NCBI GenBank assembly: GCA_011390785.1
Contig: JAABRR010000011.1
Coordinates: forward strand, 62,001-126,000
DNA length: 64,000 nucleotides
Source of the DNA: Sphingobacteriia bacterium
GTDB taxonomy: Bacteria > Bacteroidota > Bacteroidia > Bacteroidales > UBA7960
Direction of reading: 5' to 3'
Each line of letters opens with the position of its first letter. Position 1 is the stretch's first letter. The notes below the pieces were generated by a model, which was given only the letters and a program-made list of their open reading frames with translations, made no database searches and was not told the DNA's origin. The position numbers and the translations under genes were made by a program. Positions 45,961 through 56,007 of the stretch are shown here, piece by piece.

Positions 45961-48900
45961 CTAAAACCTGCTAAACATATTCATGTAAAGTTGATAGTAT
46001 CTGTCAAATATTTCACCAGAATCTTCTGCCAGCTCAGATTGTTCTTCCAGAGATGTAAGGTGAGAAATACGTTGTACAATGGCCAGAGATTCCTGCATGC
46101 TCCCTTCGAGCATTCTTATTTTTCTATTGCCAAAAGAAAAATAATAGCTAAGATTTTGCTCTTCCAATTCAAGCATGCGTTCAAAAATCTGGTTTGCCTT
46201 ATCAATTTCGCCGGCGGTATAATAGGTTTCACCCATAAGCATAGTAAAATAATTATAGGGAACATTATGTTCTGGCATAATTTCCATAGCGTAATCAAGA
46301 ACTTCAATAGCTTTTTCATTCTGCCCTTCTTTTAATAAGGCATTTGCTAAACGATTAAAGATGTTGCGGAAGTTTACAGTTAACCTGATATTATCTTCGT
46401 TCAGATAAACACTCGGATCATACATATTGCCCCACTGAAATTTATTCATTAGGTTATCATACATAATCCGCGTATTGATGCGCCCTGTTTCGGCCTGTGA
46501 TTGTGGGGTTTTGATAGGAACAAGACGATATGCCATACCTTCGAGTTGGAAATATTCTTCTAACCCAATATATGCTTCGGCACCGGTTGTAATGGCAAAA
46601 TACACGGGTCTTTCCCAATTGTTGGTGGCCAGAAAATCGAGTACCATCAGGTTGTTTTTGTTTATTCCACCCCCTGAGTTAGGAAACTCCCACTCTACAG
46701 AATCAACAATAAGATGAGCGTCTTCCGGGGCTACGGTGCCATTTTCAACTACTTTTGCAGAGTCAACAGGCAACCTGAACCGGCGGGTTGGGAGATAATT
46801 ATCAACGGTTCGGCCAAGATTTCTTTTGTTATCGTCTGAAGTAGCAAAATTTATGACGCTACGTAAATTAATATACTGACCTTCTAAACGCGGGTCTTCA
46901 ATAAAGTACAGGAAATCGCGTGTACCATCGCGATATTGTTTGTGCTCTAAAGAAAACGGAACAGGCAATGCATCATATGTTTTGCGACGCATCATACCGT
47001 CAATGTACCAGTCTGTATTGAGCAAGCTAAGGTTTACAACCTTAATATCAGTTCTTACTCCTTCTACTTCCTGCGCATACCACAAAGGGAAAGTATCATT
47101 ATCGCCCATTGTAAAAATAATAGCATTTGGGGCGCATGATTCAAGGTAGTTGATAGCTACATCCCTGGTAGTATAGCGGCCTGATCTGTCATGATTGTTC
47201 CAGTTTTCTTTGGCCATAATGGTAGGAACAACAAGGATAAGAAGTGTTGTACCGGCAATGGCAGAATATTTTCCTCCTAGTTTTTTTTGAAGAAGATCAA
47301 TTAATGAAAGTGCCCCTAGTCCCACCCAAATAGAAAAAGCGAAAAATGACCCAATGTAGGAATAATCTCGTTCGCGGGGTTGATAAGGAGTTTGATTAAG
47401 ATAAACGATGATGGCAATTCCTGTCATTAAAAAAAGTAACCCTACCACCCATGCATCTTTGGGTTTTCTTTGCGCCTGAAAAACAAGACCAACTATACCC
47501 AGAATAAATGGCAAGAGAAAATATTTACTATGCCCAGGGTTAGATGTAATACTTTCGGGAAGATTTTTTTGGGGGCCGAGAAAAATACTGTCAATAGGCT
47601 TAATACCTGTTATCCAGTTTCCACGTGTTGGTTCTCCATGCCCCTGAATATCGTTTTGCCGACCCGAGAAATTCCAGAGAAGGTATCTGAAATACATATG
47701 ACCGAGTTGATAAGAAAAGAAGAACCGGAGATTTTCGGCAAAGGTGGGTTTGTTTATAACCTGCGGATTGCCATCACGACCAGTAACTCTAACGGGCCGA
47801 CCCTTTACGCGGCCCCAACTTTCATAAGCACTTACATGGTGGCTGCGATTGCTATGCATACGGGGGAAAACAGTTGTAAAGTCAGGATTATAAACCGGCA
47901 CAGTTGCCTTATTCTGGTCCGTAATAACATATTTACCGGCGTTTTCATCTTTTCGCCATACTGGTTTACCATCTTCAATATCATCGATAGGGGCATTGTA
48001 ATAAGGCCCGTGCAGAAGAGGCCAGCTACCGTATTGCTCCCTTCCTAGGTAAGCTTTAAGAGAAAGTGCATCTTTTGGTGCATTTTCATTAATGGGAACA
48101 TTGGCATTTGAACGTATTACAAGCATCATAAACGATGTATATCCGATAAGAATAAACATCATAGCCAAAATAATAGTATTGAGTATAACTTTGTTTCTTT
48201 TATGGGTGTAATAAAGCCCAAAAACGATAATCCCTATAAGAAAAATAAAATAAGCTAATGTACCCGAGTGGAATGGCATTCCCAGTGTATTAACAAAAAA
48301 TCTCTCGAACCACCAATCGAGTGTTAGCACGCCTGGAATAAATACATTTTGAATAAACCCCAATATAGCAATTGCGATAATACCAGTAATTATAATACCC
48401 CGTGGTGTTGTTTTGTATTTTTTAAAATAATAAATAAAGACAATCGCAGGGATGGCCAAAAGATTAAGCATATGCACCCCGATAGAAAGTCCGACTACAA
48501 ATGCAATCATAACCAACCACTTAAGCGAGTCGGGCTCATGTTCTGTTGCTTCCCACTTTAAAATTGACCAAAAAACAAACGCAGTAAAAAACAGGGATGT
48601 AATATAAACTTCAGCTTCAACGGCAGTAAACCAGAAAGAATCACTAAATGTGAGTGTTAAGCCACCAACAATTCCTGCACCCCATACAGCCCAGGTTTTG
48701 GCACTGCCTGCATCAGGGGTAATATCCAAAAGCCTGTGACCAAGGATTGATATAATCCAGAACAGGAACATAACGGTAAGCCCACCCATTACACCCGACA
48801 TAGAATTGATAAAAAGGGCTACACGGCTTAAATCTCCCATGGCAAGCAGAGAGAACATTCTTGCCATCATTTGGTAGAGAGGAGCTCCGGGTGGGTGCAT

Positions 48901-49050
48901 AACCTGAAGTTTAAAAGAGGAGGGCAGTCTTTCGCCGGCATCCCAGAAGCTTGCTGTTGGCTCCAGAGTTAGCATAAATACCGTGGCGGCAGCTATAAAC
49001 ATTAACCATCCCAAAAGGTTGTTAACGTTTCTGTAAGATTTAAAATCCAT
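45961..49050 (-). CDS. DUF2723 multi-pass membrane protein (GT-C / TMEM260-like)
   Basis: The 1029-residue inner-membrane protein has about a dozen N-terminal transmembrane helices (to about residue 560) and a soluble C-terminal half. The first loop carries LEPTASFWDAGERL (acidic Asp/Glu at 37 and 40) followed by MHPPGAPLYQMMARMF, the DUF2723 signature. That layout is shared with GT-C glycosyltransferases, and the vertebrate DUF2723 protein TMEM260 is an O-mannosyltransferase. Around 380-430 there is a periplasmic stretch. The end (about 900-1029) has TPR-like helices (ALLKEGQNEKAIEVLDYAMEIMPEH). Protein O-glycosylation is known in Bacteroidota, so a role as a glycosyltransferase is plausible but unproven. 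No neighbours support a pathway. Confidence 0.88.
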   Translation of the reverse strand: MDFKSYRNVNNLLGWLMFIAAATVFMLTLEPTASFWDAGERLPSSFKLQVMHPPGAPLYQMMARMFSLLAMGDLSRVALFINSMSGVMGGLTVMFLFWIISILGHRLLDITPDAGSAKTWAVWGAGIVGGLTLTFSDSFWFTAVEAEVYITSLFFTAFVFWSILKWEATEHEPDSLKWLVMIAFVVGLSIGVHMLNLLAIPAIVFIYYFKKYKTTPRGIIITGIIAIAILGFIQNVFIPGVLTLDWWFERFFVNTLGMPFHSGTLAYFIFLIGIIVFGLYYTHKRNKVILNTIILAMMFILIGYTSFMMLVIRSNANVPINENAPKDALSLKAYLGREQYGSWPLLHGPYYNAPIDDIEDGKPVWRKDENAGKYVITDQNKATVPVYNPDFTTVFPRMHSNRSHHVSAYESWGRVKGRPVRVTGRDGNPQVINKPTFAENLRFFFSYQLGHMYFRYLLWNFSGRQNDIQGHGEPTRGNWITGIKPIDSIFLGPQKNLPESITSNPGHSKYFLLPFILGIVGLVFQAQRKPKDAWVVGLLFLMTGIAIIVYLNQTPYQPRERDYSYIGSFFAFSIWVGLGALSLIDLLQKKLGGKYSAIAGTTLLILVVPTIMAKENWNNHDRSGRYTTRDVAINYLESCAPNAIIFTMGDNDTFPLWYAQEVEGVRTDIKVVNLSLLNTDWYIDGMMRRKTYDALPVPFSLEHKQYRDGTRDFLYFIEDPRLEGQYINLRSVINFATSDDNKRNLGRTVDNYLPTRRFRLPVDSAKVVENGTVAPEDAHLIVDSVEWEFPNSGGGINKNNLMVLDFLATNNWERPVYFAITTGAEAYIGLEEYFQLEGMAYRLVPIKTPQSQAETGRINTRIMYDNLMNKFQWGNMYDPSVYLNEDNIRLTVNFRNIFNRLANALLKEGQNEKAIEVLDYAMEIMPEHNVPYNYFTMLMGETYYTAGEIDKANQIFERMLELEEQNLSYYFSFGNRKIRMLEGSMQESLAIVQRISHLTSLEEQSELAEDSGEIFDRYYQLYMNMFSRF

Positions 49051-49225
49051 GGAATTACTAATTGGTGATTACAATAAGAAATTATGAGAAAATTACATAT
49101 TTTTTCAGGCTTGCGAAGATAATAAGAAAAACTGCAAGTGCATGGAGATTTTAACAAAGATTCGATGCACAAAAATATTGACTTTAGGCATGAAGCACAT
49201 TCCAATAAACTTTAACCCAACTAAC

Positions 49226-50398
49226 CTATCTCAGATTCCTGATAGCTCTATGCACATGATTTTTAATACGTTCGTAAACATCATTTTTACAACCTTGTCC
49301 GTCAACATCAACCAATATCTGGCTTTTCCGGTAATAGTTAACAATGGCATCATTACGCTGTGCATGTTCTTCCAGCCTTGCAACAATGGTAGCTGCACTA
49401 TCGTCATAAGGCATGCGTTCATCAGTTTTAGCCCTGGCATCCAGTCTTTTAACAAGCTGAAGATGAGGCACCTGTAAATTGATAACACAATTAATGGCAC
49501 AATTTTTCTTTTTCATTATACCATCAAGTATATATGCCTGAACCATTGTGCGGGGATATCCTTTAAACACATATCCTCTTTTGAGCCCATCAGTATTCCG
49601 GAGTTTTTTCTCTATAAGCCTTATAACGATTTCATCGGGTACTAGTAAGCCTTTATCCAGGTAAGGTTGAATTTGTTTAGCCAAAACAGAGTTTGTTTGA
49701 ATTTCTGTTCTTAACAACTCACTGGTTGAAATATAAGTAAGATTGAATTCATCTGCAAGTTTCTTGGCCTGGGTTGTTTTTCCTGACCCGGGATATCCAT
49801 AAACCATAATATTAACTGGTTTACTGTTTATCTCTTCGATTATTTGATGATTGATACGATCAAATACTTCCTGTGTAGTTCCCAATCCGTTAACTTTCAC
49901 CAATTTATCAGTATCCTTGTAAAAGTCGAGCAGTGGATAAGTTTTGTTATGATATTCCTGTAGCCTTTTCCTTATAACCGCCACATTATCATCGCTTCGA
50001 TCCTGCTCTTTGGCTCTTTGCAGAAGTCTTTTGGTACATTCTTCATCCGAGATATCAAGAATTATGATTTTGCTAAGTGACGTCTGTAAACCTGTGAATA
50101 ACCCGTCTAGTATATAAGCCTGCACATAGGTACGCGGAAAACCATCAAAAAGAAACCCATCGCTGTTTTTTTCAGACTGTAGTGCATTGCCAATAATCTG
50201 CACAATGATTTCATCATCAACCAGCCCCCCGGATTCAATAATGTTTTTAGCCTGCAAGCCCAGGGGTGTACCCATTTTAATTTCATTGCGCAGTGTCTCA
50301 CCTGTAGAGATATAAGTGAGATTGTATTGCTTCATGAGTAAATCAGACTGTGTACCTTTCCCTGCCCCGGGTGGGCCAAATAGAATAAGATTTAGCAT
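49226..50398 (-). CDS. adk: tandem adenylate kinase fusion
   Basis: The 390-residue protein is two adenylate kinase domains in one chain. Domain 1 (1-190) has P-loop FGPPGAGKGTQ (8-18), STGETLR (31-37), FDGFPRT with Asp85, and lid/Arg residues RSDDNVAVIRKRL. Domain 2 (193-390) has P-loop YGYPGSGKTTQ (200-210), but STSELLR replaces STGETLR (Ser226 for Gly) and FKGYPRT replaces FDGFPRT (Lys279 for Asp). The Asp is a magnesium-coordinating residue in well-studied enzymes, so domain 2 may be inactive or regulatory. Domain 1 should interconvert ATP, AMP and ADP. The gene is single, with an upstream gap of 144 bp. Confidence 0.93.
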   Translation of the reverse strand: MLNLILFGPPGAGKGTQSDLLMKQYNLTYISTGETLRNEIKMGTPLGLQAKNIIESGGLVDDEIIVQIIGNALQSEKNSDGFLFDGFPRTYVQAYILDGLFTGLQTSLSKIIILDISDEECTKRLLQRAKEQDRSDDNVAVIRKRLQEYHNKTYPLLDFYKDTDKLVKVNGLGTTQEVFDRINHQIIEEINSKPVNIMVYGYPGSGKTTQAKKLADEFNLTYISTSELLRTEIQTNSVLAKQIQPYLDKGLLVPDEIVIRLIEKKLRNTDGLKRGYVFKGYPRTMVQAYILDGIMKKKNCAINCVINLQVPHLQLVKRLDARAKTDERMPYDDSAATIVARLEEHAQRNDAIVNYYRKSQILVDVDGQGCKNDVYERIKNHVHRAIRNLR

Positions 50399-50542
50399 AA
50401 AGTATGTGTTTTGACTTATAGATAATTGTTTCTATATGGTATTACTGCAAAAGTAAAAACATTCTCGTATTATTGCTGAAAATAATGCGAATATGTAACC
50501 AATTCGGATGGTTTTTGACCAAGAAAAAATAACCTGAATATA

Positions 50543-53500
50543 TTAAAATAGGGCTCTGAGCTGCACACTTCCAGTATGTATGGCTCTGACATCAGTAGGC
50601 TTACGACCGTTATATTGAAAACTTAACTGAACCCAGGCGTTTAGGTTTTGCTGCCAGTTAACATTCCAAACATGATTGGTACCATCCCTGAGTCCTTGAA
50701 GCATCTCAAAAGATAACGGCGAATTAGAGTCATATGGAAAATTAATCTGCCATATCTGATAGCGAAATTGCAAACTACCGCGGGATGGAAAGCTAAATCT
50801 ATTTTCAATGGTAACTCTATGACTTTGAGCATTTTCATCACCTAAAGCATTTTTATCAATCAGGTAACCATAAAGTAAGCTGATCCTTACGCCGTTTACA
50901 GGCTGAACAATTACAGATGGTTCAGCCAGTTTGTGAATGATCCGATAGTTGCGCCTGGCAAAAAATTCCGATTCGTTTTCTTTCACTCCTGTTTCTGCCA
51001 TAGCATGCAGAGATACAAACCGGGTTATGTTATAGCGCAACCGAAGAGCATTTGAGTGAATAGTCCGGCTTTCAAACCCATTGCTTAAAAGATTCTTACT
51101 TTGGTTATCCAGCAAGGTCCATTCAAAACTGTAACGGGGGTGGGTGCGGTTAAAAAATAAAGAATTACGTAAAGAAGAAGTTAAATTTACCAGCAAACTA
51201 TCGCTAACATTAGTAAAAAAAGGATTGAAATTTTCGGGATTAATACCCCCCTGTCTTTTGTTCTCAATCCGATAATTCAACCTATTGGAAAAACGTGCAA
51301 AAAATCCACGCCAGCAGTCTTTATCCCGCCAAACAACAGCAGGATCAATATTTAAGCTATGACTGATAGCCGTAGAATATACCGGAACAAAATCATCTGT
51401 TGGAATAAAAACCCTGATGAAGTTAGCTTCATCGGGATATGGGGATAAATCGAACTCGTCAAGTTCCATTACATTGTTATTGTTGTAGTCATTCCATTGG
51501 TAAACTCCCTGCCCTGCAGGCACTTCAATATATATAAACTCGCGCTTTCGCTCGCGGCCACTTGATGATTCGTAAAACAAATTAGAAGTAATAAGTCCTG
51601 AAACCCATCTTGAAAAATAATCTCCTCTTAAGTTGATGGTATTTTCATTTTCCTGGCCTATAAGACGCGCGTTATTCACTTTTACTTCCCGATAAATAAT
51701 CTGCCCGGTAACTCTTTGATTGGGATTAGATGTATTTTGATATTTAAATCCATAATTATGAGCTTTTTCGGCATTTTCGAAATAATCAGCCTGGGGAAGT
51801 TTATCTTCACGAAAACGGTAAAATAATCTAAATGGGTTTCGGCTTTGTGATGGCTGCTCTAAAAACACTTCCCATTGGCTAAAAAACTCACTCCGTGGCG
51901 AAAGGCTGTCAGAACTAAAATTCAAAATTCTATTATTCTCGATCTGATGTTCAATCCCGGCACTCAATATCTCAAACTCTTTTATAAACATAGCATTATG
52001 CCTGTAAAATGCAGTATTTTGCAAACCCGAACTTTGCAAAATACTTCCGGAATATATCAATTTGTTAGTCCCCACAGAAAGATCGCTCTGCAGGCTGTTT
52101 AAATACCCCTGGTACTGCTCACCTCTTAAGTAAGCCTGAAAATCATATTTTGCATTAAACTTCCCGGATTTTTGGATGGCCAGACTAAGTTTAGGCAGGT
52201 GCTCCGTTTGGGGCATTATCAATTGATCGATATTCCAGTTACGTTCAAACTCTATACTTCGGAATCTTTCTATCGGTCGAAAATTAGCATCTGTACTTTC
52301 CCAACTGGCATGTGTAACGAATTGCCAGGATTGAGGGTTAACACCTCCTCTTTTGTCGTGAATTTCTATCTTGAAAGCATGTCCTGAATTGTCCTTTTTA
52401 TGAAGAGAAGAAAATAGATTGATATCTTTTTGAGAAAAAGAATACTCCCAGGCAGAAGAGGTATTTTTAGAAAAAATGAAATCCCCTCCCATTGTAAGCA
52501 TTTGGTGTTTTGCCGGAGTTGTAAGCTGAACAACAGGTTCGTGAGTACCCTGCAGACTTCCATTTAGTGGAGCTACCCATTGATAAACACGCCCGTTGGC
52601 AGCGGTATTTATTTGATTGTAGTTCCCCTGCCCCTGGCCAACAAAACTAAAACCAGGCTGATATACAGCAACTTCAGGATCAATAGAATATACAAATACA
52701 GAATCAAAACCTAATGTATCGGTAAGTCTGTACATTACCCTATCGTTATTAAAGCCAGTACTATCAACATTCCAATCAACAGCCTGATGCACGCTATCGC
52801 CCACGGCAGCCATCAAAGATCGCCTTCTGTCTGATATTTCCTGGAACAATGGTTGATTGGGATGATCCTGCTCATTGAAGAAATTAACCCGAAAGGCTGC
52901 CTTTTCCAATTGATATTCTACCCCTGCAAAAGCCATTGAGCGCACAAAATTGCGCTCGGCATATTCAAACTCAACCGAGATACGACTCTGACGGGTTATC
53001 ATAACTGATGGCATAAAGGTAATTTCTGCAGTATTATAATCAATGATATAATCTCGATCCATACCCCGTTGCATGAGGCGACCATCAATAAAAACCCTTT
53101 CCGTGCCGGCTAAGATCATCACAAAATTCTCGTTGCTGTTTCCGCGCAACCTGTAGGGCCCCTGATTGCCTTCTCTTCCCTGAATTTGGTTACGGGCATA
53201 TTTACCCCGGGAAATAGCACCTGCTGCAGATATTTTTAATTGCCCCCCCCCAAGAATTGTTGAATCACTTTCAGTGCCTTCCCAGGATATCATTCCTCCA
53301 CGAGCTTTCCGCGTAAAATGCATAAAATGACCAGCAGGCTTCAATAGTTCAAAATCACCGGCAACTAAAGAAGCTCCATAACCATCAAATTTCATAAATA
53401 CCTTGTCAAAATCCTGTATTTGTTGTGTTGTACCTTCTGGCTGAAAAGGGATATTTTGATCGGAGATAACGGCAAGAATGGAAATATCTTCTGTAAGCAT

Positions 53501-54004
53501 CCCACTCAGCTGAAGATTCATGGCAGAGTTGAGCACCGGGTCCTGATTATTTCCGATTGTAAGTCCACGAGAAATACTGCCGCTACTTTGAAGGCCTTCA
53601 AAACGCAGTAAGCCCTGCTTGGGAAAAGTATTATCAAGGGTAATAATAGCAGGACTTTCTCCAGGGCCTGGCAAACGAATTAACGCCGGATCACGTAAAA
53701 ATAGCGGGTCAGAAAAATTAAGCGGCCAAACCCTGTAATGGACCAAAACAGAATCACTTAGCCAAAACTCAGGTATTTGAAGCAGCAGAGTAGCTTCAAT
53801 AAAATCCACTTTGTAAAAGGCTGAATCCAAAGGTTGATTATCGGGCCCGTAAATCTTAAAGCTTTCTGAAACAATACTGAGAGAATCTAATCTTACCATT
53901 GATGTTGATGCAGCAAGGCGGTACTTCCTTTCCACATTTGGGTTATTTGCCCGCAAATTGAGCAATAATATGATTATGGAAAAAAAAACAAGAAATTTTC
54001 TCAA
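50543..54004 (-). CDS. large outer-membrane beta-barrel protein with SprA-like segment
   Basis: The 1153-residue protein has a signal peptide (about 1-19) and a long chain of amphipathic strands ending VQLRALF. Residues about 140-206 (SGSISRGLTIGNNQDPVLNS, LQLSGMLTEDISILAVISDQ, IPFQPEGTTQQIQDFDKVFM) closely recall the repeated motif of SprA, the giant T9SS translocon channel. Near residue 850 there is a calcium-loop-like NDYNNNNVMELDEF, also recurrent in SprA-type proteins. At half SprA's length, with different flanks, it is a relative rather than SprA. It probably forms a large outer-membrane pore or surface assembly. Downstream of fhs with a 99-bp gap; no sov/por genes near. Confidence 0.8.
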   Translation of the reverse strand: MRKFLVFFSIIILLLNLRANNPNVERKYRLAASTSMVRLDSLSIVSESFKIYGPDNQPLDSAFYKVDFIEATLLLQIPEFWLSDSVLVHYRVWPLNFSDPLFLRDPALIRLPGPGESPAIITLDNTFPKQGLLRFEGLQSSGSISRGLTIGNNQDPVLNSAMNLQLSGMLTEDISILAVISDQNIPFQPEGTTQQIQDFDKVFMKFDGYGASLVAGDFELLKPAGHFMHFTRKARGGMISWEGTESDSTILGGGQLKISAAGAISRGKYARNQIQGREGNQGPYRLRGNSNENFVMILAGTERVFIDGRLMQRGMDRDYIIDYNTAEITFMPSVMITRQSRISVEFEYAERNFVRSMAFAGVEYQLEKAAFRVNFFNEQDHPNQPLFQEISDRRRSLMAAVGDSVHQAVDWNVDSTGFNNDRVMYRLTDTLGFDSVFVYSIDPEVAVYQPGFSFVGQGQGNYNQINTAANGRVYQWVAPLNGSLQGTHEPVVQLTTPAKHQMLTMGGDFIFSKNTSSAWEYSFSQKDINLFSSLHKKDNSGHAFKIEIHDKRGGVNPQSWQFVTHASWESTDANFRPIERFRSIEFERNWNIDQLIMPQTEHLPKLSLAIQKSGKFNAKYDFQAYLRGEQYQGYLNSLQSDLSVGTNKLIYSGSILQSSGLQNTAFYRHNAMFIKEFEILSAGIEHQIENNRILNFSSDSLSPRSEFFSQWEVFLEQPSQSRNPFRLFYRFREDKLPQADYFENAEKAHNYGFKYQNTSNPNQRVTGQIIYREVKVNNARLIGQENENTINLRGDYFSRWVSGLITSNLFYESSSGRERKREFIYIEVPAGQGVYQWNDYNNNNVMELDEFDLSPYPDEANFIRVFIPTDDFVPVYSTAISHSLNIDPAVVWRDKDCWRGFFARFSNRLNYRIENKRQGGINPENFNPFFTNVSDSLLVNLTSSLRNSLFFNRTHPRYSFEWTLLDNQSKNLLSNGFESRTIHSNALRLRYNITRFVSLHAMAETGVKENESEFFARRNYRIIHKLAEPSVIVQPVNGVRISLLYGYLIDKNALGDENAQSHRVTIENRFSFPSRGSLQFRYQIWQINFPYDSNSPLSFEMLQGLRDGTNHVWNVNWQQNLNAWVQLSFQYNGRKPTDVRAIHTGSVQLRALF

Positions 54005-54103
54005 AGCCTAAAGGTTGAAGGTTTCACTATGCTAAAATACAAATAAGCTGTTTGTATTTAATAGGATACCTGAAATTGTTTCCTGTCAGAAGTGTGCGCA
54101 ACA

Positions 54104-55774
54104 TTAAAACAAACCGGTAATATTTCCGTCGTTGTCGATATCAATCTTTTCGGCAGATGGTAATGACGGCAACCCGGGCATACGCATAATTGTTCCGGCA
54201 ATGGGTATAATAAACCCCGCTCCTGCAGCAACTTCAAATTCTCTGATTTTTATGGTAAAATTGCGTGGCCTGCCCAGGAGATGCGGATCGTCAGATAATG
54301 ATTTTTGCGTTTTAGCAACACAAACGGGCAATTTATCCAAACCAATTTTTGCAAAAAGATCTATTTGTTGTTTGGCTTTTACAGTATATTCTACATGATC
54401 AGCTCCATATAACCGGGTAGCAATAGTATGAAGTTTCTTTTCAATATCCCAATTAAAATCATAAATAGGCTTAAAGCAGGAGGTACAGCCATCAGCTGCT
54501 TCCTTTACTATTTCAGCCAGTTCGATGGTTCCTTCACCCCCTTTTTCCCAACCTTCGCATATAGCTACCTTAACACCAAGTTCTTCGCATCGTGATTTTA
54601 TGATTCCTAACTCTTCAAGGGTATCAGATGAAAATTTATTAATGGCTACAACTGGTTTAATGCCAAAATGCTTAATATTTTCAATGTGCTTTTCCAGGTT
54701 AGGCAGTCCCCTTTCCAAGGCAATGGGATTGGGTTCGCTCAGTACAGAGAATTTAACTCCTCCATGAAATTTTAAAGCTCTTACGGTGGCAACAATAACA
54801 GAAGCGTTGGGAGAAAGCCCACCATACTGGCATTTTATATCAAGAAATTTTTCAGCACCCAATTCTGAAGCAAAACCAGCTTCGGTTACTACATAATCAG
54901 AAAATGATAAGCCCATTTTGGTGGCAATAAGTGAATTTGTTCCCTGAGCAATATTGGCAAATGGGCCTCCATGAATAATTGCAGGGTTGCCTTCAATGGT
55001 TTGCACCAGATTGGGCATAATGGCATTTTTCATTAGTACTGCCATAGAACCCTGAGCATTAAAATTGCGGGCGTAAATAGGTTCATTATCATAGGTATAC
55101 CCAATAAGGATATTCCCAAATTTTTCTTTCAAATCATCCATGTCTTTTGCTAAACACAGAGCAGCCATAACTTCCGAGGCAGCAGTAATATCAAATCCTG
55201 TCTGACGTGGAACTCCTTGTCCTGGGCCACCTAAACCAATAACAACCTCACGCAAGGTTCGCTCATTCATATCCATAACCCGTTTCCAAACAATCTTCCT
55301 CGGATCAAGATTTAGTGAATTTTTACGGCTATGCAGATGATTATCGATAAGAGCAGCGAGCAGATTATGGGCCTTTTCTACTGCTGCCATATCTCCGGTA
55401 AAGTGAAGGTTTATATCTTCCATTGGCAAAACCTGAGAGTATCCACCACCAGTAGCACCGCCTTTAATTCCAAATACCGGGCCCAATGAAGGCTCCCGCA
55501 ATACAACAGTGGTTTTAATTCCAATACGGTTTAAACCTTCAGCCAGTCCAATACTTGTTGTGGTTTTTCCTTCTCCTGCTGGTGTTGGAGTAATTGCCGT
55601 AACCAGGATCAGCTTCTTATTACGAATTCTATCATTATGAATTAGCTTTAAGGGTAATTTAGCAATGTAAGGCCCAAACATGTGCAGTTCTTTTTGCTCT
55701 ATTCCAAGTTTTGCGGCAATATTCACTACAGGTTCCATTTTGGCCGCTTTTGCAATCTCGAGATCCGATTTCAT
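54104..55774 (-). CDS. fhs: formate-tetrahydrofolate ligase
   Basis: Fhs makes 10-formyltetrahydrofolate from formate, THF and ATP, feeding purine and formyl-Met synthesis and one-carbon flow. The 556-residue protein is full length with the P-loop TPTPAGEGKTTTSIGL. It also has LREPSLGPVFGIKGGATGGGYSQ-type segment (seen as REPSLGPVFGIKGG), NLHFTGDMAAVEKAHNLLAA, RVMDMNERTLREV, GFDITAASEVMA and the C-terminal AGAGFIIPIAGTIMRMPGLP. Single gene, minus strand. Common in anaerobic or facultative Bacteroidota. Confidence 0.97.
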   Translation of the reverse strand: MKSDLEIAKAAKMEPVVNIAAKLGIEQKELHMFGPYIAKLPLKLIHNDRIRNKKLILVTAITPTPAGEGKTTTSIGLAEGLNRIGIKTTVVLREPSLGPVFGIKGGATGGGYSQVLPMEDINLHFTGDMAAVEKAHNLLAALIDNHLHSRKNSLNLDPRKIVWKRVMDMNERTLREVVIGLGGPGQGVPRQTGFDITAASEVMAALCLAKDMDDLKEKFGNILIGYTYDNEPIYARNFNAQGSMAVLMKNAIMPNLVQTIEGNPAIIHGGPFANIAQGTNSLIATKMGLSFSDYVVTEAGFASELGAEKFLDIKCQYGGLSPNASVIVATVRALKFHGGVKFSVLSEPNPIALERGLPNLEKHIENIKHFGIKPVVAINKFSSDTLEELGIIKSRCEELGVKVAICEGWEKGGEGTIELAEIVKEAADGCTSCFKPIYDFNWDIEKKLHTIATRLYGADHVEYTVKAKQQIDLFAKIGLDKLPVCVAKTQKSLSDDPHLLGRPRNFTIKIREFEVAAGAGFIIPIAGTIMRMPGLPSLPSAEKIDIDNDGNITGLF

Positions 55775-56007
55775 TTTTTTCTTTTATTATTATTTTCTAA
55801 CTTAATATTTCTCATAAAAATTCCATTTCAAAACAGGAAACAGAAAAATCATCAATATCAACACATTTAACCACAAAAGTTTTTTAAGAATGTATTCTTA
55901 AATTGCATAAAACTTAAATTTCTACCACATGATAGATATTTATAATCGAAAATGACACAAGTTTACCATACAATTAGATCTTTGTGACGCTCTTCAGATG
56001 CTGTTAA

